A program made the position numbers and the translations under genes. From Myotis daubentonii (taxonomy: Eukaryota > Chordata > Mammalia > Chiroptera > Vespertilionidae), in assembly GCF_963259705.1 (NCBI RefSeq), contig NC_081844.1, positions 103,690,671 through 103,754,670 on the forward strand: a stretch of DNA of 64,000 nt, written 5' to 3'. Of the stretch, positions 55,141 to 64,000 are shown one piece after another. The stretch's first letter is position 1; every line of letters begins with the position of its first letter. The notes under the pieces are model-generated. The model made no database searches, was not told where the DNA came from, and was given only the letters and a program-made list of their open reading frames with translations.

Positions 55141-58100
55141 CAGTAAGTGAAGCTCCAGCCACTCGACTCCACAGCTCATCTCTGACCCACTACGTACAAT
55201 CCACATTCTCTCCTCCTGGCCGATGGAAGGGGTTCCCGTTCCTGGGGAGGGGCGCTCTTGCCTGGCTCTGGAATGCGCTGGGCGCGCCTCAGGTGGACAG
55301 GGTCTGGCTGGGTCTAGGTGACGCTGCTGGCCTCTGGGTTGTGTAGAGGCACCTTAGGAAGGACTTGGCACCAAGTTGGCAGACGGGCTGCTCGGCACAC
55401 AGCCGTGGGCACAGAGGGGCCGGTCTTCACTGACGGTTCACCCCTGCACCATGCAGGGCTGCGGCCTTTAGGGACCACTGGCTACATGCTGATTTGGGGG
55501 GTGGTGTGCTCGTCTGTGCTCCCCTCTCCTGAGCTCTCAGTCTCCTCTGGGCAGGCCAGGGGACAACGATGAAGCAGAGACAACAGCCTCCCTTATGGAA
55601 GAAGGGGCGCTCCAGCTTGCCATGGTCAAGAGGCTGCTGGTATGCGGGCTCAGAACTTGGACGCCCCAACTGGCTCCCAGCTTGATGGACTTACAGTTGG
55701 AACCAGAGAGTCAGGGGGCTGGGGGCATGTCGTGTTCATAACTATTTGCCCAGTAGCAGATCCAACCGTGCTGTGGGGACACCTGCTCCCAGACCCAGCA
55801 CCCAAGGGAACCTCAAAGTCATATAAACAAAAGGGAAGGAGTGCTGCAAGAATCAGGCCAGGTGAGCATCTGTGGTCACAGGACCTAACAGGTGATATGT
55901 CAGGTCATAGCTAACAGGTAATAAGTTCTATGTGTGGCCAGGCACTCACCACGTGCCTGTCCAATATTAACTCCCCGAAGCTCCCCACAGCCCGATGAAG
56001 TAAGTGTTCTCTCCACCTGACAGAGGGCACCCCTGGGACTCAGACAGCGCAAGTGCCTTCGCCCAAAATTGCACAATTAGCAACCGGTAGATTGAGAGCT
56101 GGATCCATGTCACCTAAGCCCACAGACTTTACTCCTGGCCACCGGGCCCCCGACGCTCAGCCCACTCCCACTAAGGGACGGGAATCCCAGAGGGCCTCCG
56201 GGAGGCGTGGGCCTCATCCTCCCAGCCACTCCTAGCCACTTAGCAATGAGTCCATCACAGAGCCAAACCAAAAGAGCCGGGCTTCACAGAGGAGATGAAG
56301 GCGAAGGGCGCCACCTCCTAAATTCACCTCCCAGGGTAGCTCTGCCGGCACCGGCCGCCCCTTCTCGGAGCACTTTCAGCGTCCACATATGTTCCGTGTC
56401 AAGAGGGATTAGCGCTCAGCCCATCGACTAACCAACACAACACGCTGCGGAGAGATAATCCTTTCCAGGAGCTGCGCCTGCAGGCAAAGCCACGCAGGAA
56501 CCAGGAGCCGCTGGGGACCAGGGCATGGAGCTGGGGGGCGTGGACCAGCCCGTCCTACTGAGGAGGGCTCCGGCCTCCAGGCCTCCCGGCCTCCTGTCCT
56601 CCTCCCGCTGGGGGATGGGCCTGGCCGGGCAGGAAAGCTCCCAGGAGCTCATCACTCCGCAGCTTGTACTTCACTCACTCAGGTCCAGGCAATACGGGGA
56701 GATGGACCACAGGAGGGGAGTGAGGTCCACCCTGATCAGCGAGAAGCACCCACCACACCCAGTCTCCCAAAGAGGCCACCGGGCAGACCACTGGGGCCCC
56801 ATTTTTAGCGACTACCCTGGGCTGGATCTTTTCATTGCTAATCCCCCTGGGCCCACAGCCTTGGCTGCTAGGCTAGGAAAACACAGACACCTGGGGTCAG
56901 GTTTAAGGATGACTTGCATTCAAATCGCCGTGGCAACGCCAGCGGTCCACATGTGGCTTCAGTGGCCCAGAGCTATCTTTCCCGGGTGTTCATATCCTCA
57001 TAGGTGCCGTGGGCCGCGGGAGACAGTGGCCTCTCTCCTCCTGGGATAGGGAGCTTGTGTGGAAATGCCGAGTGCAAACTCCAAACTCCGCAGTGCAGGG
57101 CCTTCTCTGAAAGCTGGTGCCAAGGAGGAGCGCAGCAGCCCCTCCCCGGAGAACAGGGAAGCCCCTCCAGGAAAGGGGGGCAAAGGGCGGCTTCACGGCG
57201 CCCCTGTTCCTAACTGAGGCTAAGGAGTCACTTGCTGCTTCACACACACTCAGATGCAGGTACACGGGAGGAAAGATGGCACCCACAACCGCAGGGCATG
57301 GAACACTTTCTTATAAAGGCTCTTTGTGGTTACACACAGACCTCTGTGTATCTGGGCAGTATTCCGCACCATCACACATCGGCATAAATGGTTAGTGAGG
57401 GCACCCGTTAGGGGAGCGCCTCTGGACCCCTGATTAAGCTGCCGGATAGAGAGTCAAACCTCCCTCATTAATTTGTCTTCACCTTTAAAAAAATTTCTTT
57501 ACAATTAACCTTCTGCCATCATGAATTTCTTTATCCATTAACTGTAGTGAGAGCCACTCTCCCGCCTTAGAACAAACATGCTCTGATCCTTCCCCTATGA
57601 AATATGGGGGATTTATTCTGACCTTTGGTAGCTTACTGAGGCCTGACCCGGGAGGAGCCTGGTGATGCCTGGCGCTGTGAGATCGAGGGACTCTGACCTG
57701 CCCAGAACCTCCTCTGCTCTGTGCATGGGTGTTCTGGGCCAGGTCATGCTACACGCTCACTAGAGGACACGGGGAGCCCTCCTAGTCCAACAATGGCGAG
57801 GAGACTGTCCACATCTCTCCTGATAATGACTGCACCGCTGGCCACTGGTTGTCATGGTGACGCCGGATGCAGGGGAAATTGCAAATGCAGCAATGCCATC
57901 GGGTGGCCGGTCTGAAAAACAGGATCTCCTTCAGCTCCACAGACTCAGGGGGGCGCTGGGGGCAGGTTGCACACAGCTGGGCTCCCCCAAGGCAACCAGC
58001 GGGAAGCTGAGGTCCAGAGAGCCGGGCGGGGGAGCCCTCACCTGTTCTCAGGAGATCAAGGGACCTCCCCTGGTGCCACAGGCTTGTCCCTCCACCCCCC

Positions 58101-58569
58101 AACAGCAAGTGGGGGAGGGGGGAAGGGAACCTGCCTATTGATGGCTACCTGGTTACCAGTAAGTCCTTTAAGAGGAGTCCACCATTCACTCAGTGACCAA
58201 GCATGGAAGGTCCCAGACTTGAGTCTCCCCAAGGGCTTTCCTTAGGAAGCTCCGGTGCACAGAGGGAAGAACTCCTCCCTCCAGGATGAGTCAGAGAGCA
58301 TGTCTGCCTCTACTGCTGGGAGCAACCTCAGCCTCTCCCTCTCCCCAGTTTAAGGACCCGCAGCTCCTCGATCGCCATCTCCCAGGGCTCAGGGGGAGCA
58401 TCGGTGGGGCAGCGACCCCCAGCCAAAGCACGTTCCATGGAGACGAGGCACCAATTGCAAGAGGAACTGACCGCAGCCCCTTCCTCCTGGGCGGAGTCGG
58501 GGAGGATTCCTGCCCGGGTTTCCCCAGCTAGTTCTGCGGACCTGCCGTGCCTGGGTCTGTAGCAGGAGT

Positions 58570-58745
58570 CTCTGGTGTGGATTCCGGAATCAGACTTACA
58601 TGCTGACGGTGGCCAGGTCACTCAACCCTCCAGTGCCTCAGTTTCCCCATCTGTAAAGTGGGCTTCCATCATTTCTGTAACCATGCGATGGGATGGTGCA
58701 CGTGACGTTCCCGGGCACAGGCCCCGGAACACATTAAGCATTCAG
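58570..58745 (+). repeat. MIR SINE fragment
   Basis: CAGTGCCTCAGTTTCCCCAT CTGTAAAGTGGGC. Confidence 0.75.
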
Positions 58746-60145
58746 TAAAAGCAAGCGCGTTTATTAGCGGCAGCGGCGATACCAGGGAAACAGCTGGCGA
58801 GGGAAAGTGAGCTGTAGGGAGTGACGTTTTGCTCGCTGCCCGGTAATTGGCATGTTGCTTGGCAAACTCTGAGATCCTCAAATGGTCTTGTCTGCCTTCC
58901 AAGAAAATCAAACAACAGGTGCCTGGCTTGTCTTAACTGATTCCAGCCCCAAGACAGTCTGGTTTGGTTTAAGACCTCCTGGAGCAGGCTTCACATTGGA
59001 TGTGGCCAGCGTTCCACAGGAGCGTCCACCTCCAGTGCCGGCCGGCCCCGGGTGAGTGGCCTTTCTACGCACACCACGCAATCACTACATGGTGCTCCCT
59101 GGAAGAGGGGAAGGGGGAGGGGCGGTCACAGCGTAGCCTTCAGATGCCCATCAGAGGAGGAAGTGACCTCTTTTCTTGCTTGAGGGAGGACTGACCCTTG
59201 AACTGCAAGGTGAGGGATTGTGGGGGGGCACTCTGCAGGCTGTGCACCCAGGATCACCAACTCCATGAAGTCCCAGGAGCCCAGGAGCCCGGGGGCAGAG
59301 GGATGGAGAGGAGCTAGAGCACAGCCCTGCTTCCGGCGAGGAAGAGATGGAGGGAGCCTGGGACAGGTCCTGTCTCCGGTTGTCCAGCTGCTCCCGTCCT
59401 TGTCATTGGGGGCAGGTGCCAGTGTCCTCCCTTGGATTCTGAGATGTCTCAGGTCTCAGCAGTTTTGGAGGTGGTCTCTAAGCACACTCCTCGCTCAGAT
59501 GGGCACCTGACTCCCTCCTCAGCCCCCTGCTTGAGGTGGACCGGCTGCCCCGTACCCTCCGAGTATAATGAGGGTCGTTGCTAATAACAGATGAATGTGC
59601 GTTCGTGCAGTGAACGTCTGCAGGAACTGACGCTGTTCAGGGTTAAGCACAGGGTGACATACCAGCTATTTTGAAAATGATGCAGGAAGGTGTGTGCGTC
59701 CCAGGCTGGCAAGTTTGGTGGGAAGGCTGAAACGTTTAGAGAATGGGGGAGGGGAGGGCAGGCAGGACAGCGATGACCATGCACCCACTTTCTTACTGGC
59801 AGCATCGGGACAGGTGCCCAAAGGGAAATAGCCAAGGTCACGCCATGGGGGAAGGCGTGGCTTTGTGATGAGTGGAGAGACAGAGAGAGGAGAAAAAACA
59901 CAAACCTCTCGCAAAGAGCCTGGGAGTCCAAGGAGAGGAAATTACCGACTGCCAGGGCATTCTAATCAGAGCCGTCTTATCAGAACGTCTCCCCGTCTAA
60001 CGAGGAGAAAGCCAGTCTCCAGCGGGCTGAGCGCTAACTTAGATCTAATCAGGCCTCCTTCCAATGCTCAGCAGGCCAAACCCCGTGGCAGGGACCCTTG
60101 CTGGTCCTTTCTGCAAACAGCCGGCCCGAGCTGTGTCAACCTTAG

Positions 60146-60146
<1 letters not shown>

Positions 60147-60191
<45 letters not shown>

Positions 60192-60205
60192 ACACGCACA
60201 TGTGC
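60147..60205. repeat. (GT)n(GC)n(AC)n alternating tract
   Basis: Uninterrupted or nearly uninterrupted purine-pyrimidine alternation: GT repeats, five GC steps, then ACACACGCACATGTG. Confidence 0.93.
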
Positions 60206-60349
60206 TTTTTTTCTCTCCCAGCTACTCAGCTCCATCTGCTTAAAATCATAATGTGAAGATGGAGTTGCCTGCTTGGCCCAAGCAAAGCCCTGCAGGTCTA
60301 CTAACCCCTGACTGCTGCAGCTCCAAGCTGGGATACATTTCCTCTTTTA

Positions 60350-60480
60350 AAAACACACATTTATCGAACCTTCGCTGCGTGCCATGTACTGTGTTCAGCT
60401 CCTGGACGCACGCTACGTTTCTCCTTCACACACGCAAGGGCATTTTCCTCCTCACACCAAACCCAGAGTGTAAAAGGACA
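60350..60480 (-). repeat. MIR-like fragment
   Basis: TTTATCGAACCTTCGCTGCG TGCCATGTACTGTG; diverged. Confidence 0.55.
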
Positions 60481-61157
60481 TCGGAAAGGCTCCTGCTCCA
60501 GCCCCAGCCCGTGGAACACAACATCCCCCCCATCCACCTCGAGGCCGATGCTATGGTTACTCTTCTCTCAAGGGAATAATCGCTACAGTTAACTGGCCTT
60601 ACGGTGGCGGCCAGTTTCTTTGCCACAAGCAGAGAACACCACCTGTGAATCACCCGGCGCCCCGCGGGGCCCTGTCCCGTCCTTCTAACAAACGGCCTCC
60701 CAGGCCCTCGGAGGGCTGGGACCCCTGAATATGAACGTGCCCCGCAGCGAGGCGGACACGAGACAGAGCAGAGGGAGACGCAGAGAGGAGGCCAGCCTTC
60801 CCCTTGCTCTCAGCCTGCTGCTCTGATGGGCGTGCTGCCTGGAAGCTGGCGGGCACCTCCTCGAGACATGACTCACACACTGTTGTCCGAGAGGAATCTT
60901 AAAGGGCGCCGGGAGGCAGGGGGAAAGATGTGAGGAGGGAAGGGCTGGAGGCACAGCCTCGCTTCCTCTTACAGGAAGCGTCTTGGGCGCCACCCTGTAA
61001 GACGTGCTGCCGCCCTCCCTCTCTCCATCCTCGCTCCTGGCCTCTCACCCCCTGGAGACCCGCTGGACTTCCTGGTCTGGAGCCTCACACTGCAGCTCCG
61101 CTCAGGAGGTGCCCCTCCCCTTCCTCGCTGCCTGTGGCTTGGAGGTGATTTTATTTT

Positions 61158-61380
61158 ATTTTTTTAAAAAATATATTTTATTGATTTTTTACAGAGAGGA
61201 AGGGAGAGGGATAGAGAGTTAGAAACATCTATGACAGAGAAACATTGATCAGCTGTCTCCTGCACACCTCCTACTGGGGATGTGCCCACAACCAAGGTAC
61301 ATGCCCTTGACCGGAATCGAACCTGGGACCTTTCAGTCCGCAGGCCGACGCTCTATCCACTGAGCCAAACCGGTTAGGGC
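61158..61380 (-). repeat. Ves SINE inserted in another Ves tail
   Basis: Minus-orientation Ves SINE with the head AAACCGGTTAGGGC at its right end. A 12-bp duplication TGATTTTATTTT at 61146-61157 and 61381-61392 shows that its target was the tail of the adjoining Ves element. Confidence 0.93.
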
Positions 61381-61613
61381 TGATTTTATTTTTTGAAAAT
61401 ATATTATTATTGATTTTCAGAGAGGAAGGGAGAGGGAGAGAGAGAAACATCAATGATGAGAGAGGATCATTGATCGCCTGCCTCCTGCACACCTCCTCCT
61501 GGGGATTGAGCCGGCAACCTGGGCATGTGTCCTTGCATGGTTCCCGGGAATGGAACCGTGATCTCCTGGTTCATAGGTCGACACTCAACCACTGAGCTAT
61601 GCCAGCTGGGCAG
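61381..61613 (-). repeat. Ves SINE
   Basis: Minus-orientation Ves SINE of a different subtype (GGTTCATAGGTCGACACTCA, CTGAGCTATGCCAGCTGGG), the same subtype as the copy at 38241-38455. Its tail was the landing site of the neighbouring Ves. Confidence 0.92.
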
Positions 61614-61623
61614 AAAAGACGCA

Positions 61624-61682
61624 CAAATACACACACACACACATATGCACACACACATACACACGAACACATTCACACACGC
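61624..61682. repeat. (CA)n microsatellite, interrupted
   Basis: CA runs with ATAC, GCAC and CGAA interruptions next to the Ves pair. Confidence 0.9.
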
Positions 61683-62632
61683 ACGTACTCATTTGAACTC
61701 AGATGCACACCTCAGTGAGCATGCATCCCGTGCTAGTCAGAGAGCGGAGCCTTCTGAGCCACAGGGCCACATGAGCTCCCCGAAGTTTCTACACCTTATG
61801 CTCTCGGTTGCTCACAGGATACTCGAGAGCGATTCCTGATCCCAGCAGGCATCGTGGTGCATGGAGCCAACATGGGCACGGACATGCACACATACCCGCC
61901 CCCTCACACCCACAGAATATACATGTAGATGCCAAAGCTACCTCCTCACAAACCAGAGGTAACTCCCCCACATCATACAACCTTAAAGTACAGGAGGAGC
62001 TGAATTCCTCCCCTCACCTCTCCACATCAGAGTTCACGTAGCTTCTTCAAACACGAAAGCGCAAATGACCAGAATGAAATACAAGCAAATAAATAATCCC
62101 AGAGCTCAAAATTCAAGGCAACAAATCTTCCTTAAATTAAATAAACACTTCCCTCTCGGCCATATCTTACCAGATGGAGTCACATCGGTGACTGATTAGG
62201 CGCCTCTCTAATTCGCTCACCCCCCTCCTCAAGGTCACATGTCTGCCGGCAGCTCCGTGGCTTCAGGACTGGGGTTTGGTGTATGTTTTAGTTCCCTGTC
62301 CCTAGCACACGCCCCAAAGATCCTACTCCTTGCAGGATTCAGCTAGGGCCTAATCTCCAGCCCCCAGCCTATGGTGAGCGCTATGCCTGGGCCAGGCTCC
62401 CAGCCGTAACCTGTAGGTTTGTTCACACTGACCTTGGACTTCCTCTGCCCACTCCCTGGCCCTCCTTCCAACAAAAGGAGGTGCTGCAGGTAAGGGGCAC
62501 AGCTCAGATTTACTTTTTCCTGTTGGTGGGTGGAGAGTCAAAAGAAGAGCACTATGGAGCAAGGCTCCAAGTTTGCAGGACGGAGCCTGCCAACGGTCCC
62601 AGACACACACACAGCAACCAGTTCCTACTCAC

Positions 62633-62704
62633 AGCAGCTGCAGGGACACCAGCCCGTCAAACAGCCCCTTGGCAATCTCGGTGATCTTGTTCCCGTAGAG
62701 CACC
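62633..62704 (-). CDS. SLIT3: SLIT3 exon 12: D2 leucine-rich repeat
   Basis: A 72-nt exon encodes one LRR of D2, starting [19 protein letters not shown]2 is the domain whose concave face contacts ROBO Ig1 in the family. The acceptor is a polypyrimidine run ending TTTTCCAG and the donor is GTGAGT. Both introns are phase 2: the last codon is split CT|C across intron 12 and restores Leu in exon 13. This is the most 5' exon of the gene visible here. Confidence 0.96.
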
Positions 62705-64000
62705 CTGGAAAAGAATGCAGAGACGGCGGTCACCATGGATGTGTGGCCACCGGGACCCACTCATGTAGGAGGCCGCCACCTCGGCCACTCGGGGGGAAGG
62801 GCTGTCAGAGTCCCCTTCCCCATCCGTCTCATCCCTTCTCGTCACCAGGGAGGTGGCCGCAAGTGCCACCCGGGCTGGGGGCACAGGCTGCCCAGGAGGC
62901 GAGGAGAAATGGGCTCTACGCTTTCGCTCCTGGGCAGCCCAGCCCAGTAAGCGGCCCCCAGTGGGAAGAAGCAGTCCCTTTGTGGTGCCACCCGGACCTG
63001 CCAACGTGACTCACACCCCGGCAATAAATGCGATGTGGGGGAGGCTGGCTGGCCCTGTGTCCGCTCCCCTTCAGTATTGATCAGGCTGAGCCCAGCCCAC
63101 AGGCCGTTTCCTTTCAGTCTCCCATCGCATCCTGGGAATCCTGAGCGGAGTCCTCCCATCATCCATCTGGACAGGCCTCTGCCTGTCTGGGGTCCCACCC
63201 AGCTGGCTCAGAGACGGCTGAGTCAGGGACTGGCTCTCAGGAAAAAGGGGGGACAAGGAACTGTGAGCTCGGCGGGATGGCGGCTTCTACACTCCACCCT
63301 CCTCCTGTCCTCTGAGCCCCCAGAACCCAGGACGCCGGGTTCTTTCACCCCTCATGCTGGGTGTCCAGGCATGGGCTGGTCTCCGGTGACTTGGGAAGCT
63401 GGGAGGAAGGCTGCTGGGTCTTCCACTCCGGCCGGTGCCCCGTGGCTCCCGCTGGCCCTCGGCCCAGGCACGAAGACCCTCGGCCTCTCTCTGCCTCACT
63501 CACGGCACAGACGTGCTGCCTCTCGGGCCCGGCCTCCTCTGAGATGGAGGGAACTTAGCTGAGGAGGGTTTGGTGTGCACGTGTTTTAATTCCCTATGGG
63601 CCCTGAAGCGCCCTGAATGAACACAATTCACGCCCCATCCAGGCTGCTGTGTGTCTTTGAGGAGGTAAAATGTGAGGATGAGGAGATGGTAAATGGGAGC
63701 AACCAAAACCCGTTTTCTAGACGCCACCAGGAGTGAAGAGTGAGTGTCTCGCTTGGCCCCCTGGTGTGTCTCACGAATGTTTCAACAAATGAATGACTAA
63801 ATACAAGCCAGCATGATGGCTCAGGCTCACATTCTAATTCATATTAACGTCCCGCCGCGCACTGTGCCCAATGCCATAATGTCACTGCCTGCTCGTCTCC
63901 TGATGCCCGAGCTTCCGCATGGCCGAGCTGGTGGGCGGCGGGACCAGGGGTCTGGGCAGGGGGCCCCACATCATCCATCCCGCCTCCTGGGGGACCTCCC
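62705..64000 (-). other. SLIT3: SLIT3 intron 11 (partial)
   Basis: No gene seen. A short L2-like tail lies at about 63720-63800. Confidence 0.75.

Larger units (their letters stand above)
51844..62632 (-). other. SLIT3: SLIT3 intron 12
   Basis: Contents: SPIN-like MITE (52306-52517), CT and C runs (52577-52637), a long (CA)n (53553-53686), (CT)n (53924-54008), MIRs (55020-55140, 58570-58745, 60350-60480), a Z-DNA-type GT/GC tract (60147-60205), two Ves SINEs (61158-61613) and (CA)n (61624-61682). Long stretches between (54060-55000, 56100-58560, 58900-60140) show nothing I can name. Confidence 0.75.
1..64000 (-). other. SLIT3: SLIT3 gene, internal part (exons about 12-31, open at both ends)
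   Basis: SLIT3 encodes a large secreted glycoprotein that binds ROBO receptors through LRR domain D2 and guides axons, endothelial and other migrating cells. Twenty coding exons on the minus strand join in frame with canonical GT-AG borders. The encoded order is D2 (end), D3, D4, six EGF modules, LamG start. Paralogue choice is by diagnostic peptides I recall from human SLIT3 rather than SLIT1/2: [17 protein letters not shown] in the D4 cap, [19 protein letters not shown] in EGF1, and [19 protein letters not shown] between EGF5 and EGF6. The miR-218 hairpin in intron 14 has the loop and 3p arm of mir-218-2, the SLIT3-hosted copy. Exon numbers are inferred; the first exons, promoter and 3' end are outside the window. 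No frameshift or premature stop is seen in any exon. Confidence 0.97.

Overview
This window is mammalian genomic DNA from what looks like a vesper bat (Vespertilionidae). It holds one protein-coding gene, read on the minus strand: the middle of SLIT3. Twenty consecutive coding exons (about 2.48 kb of CDS, about 825 codons) can be placed to the base. Every junction is GT-AG and the reading frame is continuous. The first exon in transcription order is at 62633-62704 and the last at 1265-1505. The 5' part of the gene (signal peptide, LRR domain D1, start of D2) lies beyond position 64000. The 3' part (rest of LamG, last EGFs, cystine knot) lies below position 1. The bat assignment rests on interspersed repeats: tRNA-derived Ves SINEs, HeliBat-type Helitrons and SPIN-type hAT MITEs. 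This combination is characteristic of vesper bats.

Layout in transcription order, with exon numbers inferred from the known placement of mir-218-2 in SLIT3 intron 14. Exons 12-14 (62704-50391) encode the end of D2, the Robo-binding LRR domain. Exons 15-19 (40930-31727) encode D3. Exons 20-25 (30686-13043) encode D4. Exons 26-31 (10552-1265) encode EGF1 to EGF6 and the first strands of the laminin-G domain. LRR exons are 69, 72, 75 or 144 nt and all are phase 2/2. Each LRRCT exon is 164 nt, and LRRNT exons are phase 1/2, so each domain is a repeated exon cassette.

Intron 14 (40931-50390) contains the microRNA gene MIR218-2 at about 46128-46237 on the same strand. Its 5p arm is a perfect match to miR-218-5p. 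SLIT3 is a secreted axon-guidance and angiogenic ligand for ROBO receptors, and miR-218 is known to repress ROBO1/2, so host gene and intronic miRNA act on one pathway.

The introns carry many repeats: a decayed L1 split by a Helitron at an exact A|T site; SPIN and SPIN-like MITEs with 8-bp target duplications; a near-perfect palindromic hAT MITE; a fossil hAT transposase; clustered Ves SINEs; old MIR, L2 and MER elements; and a 32-unit, about 33-bp minisatellite at 36628-37712 with a 167-bp higher-order period and a CAGCTG E-box in nearly every unit. I see no second protein-coding gene, CRISPR array, operon or free-standing tRNA/rRNA, and no evidence of a wholly new system. The points most worth a second look are the palindromic MITE, the E-box minisatellite, the nested Helitron and the candidate regulatory DNA around MIR218-2.
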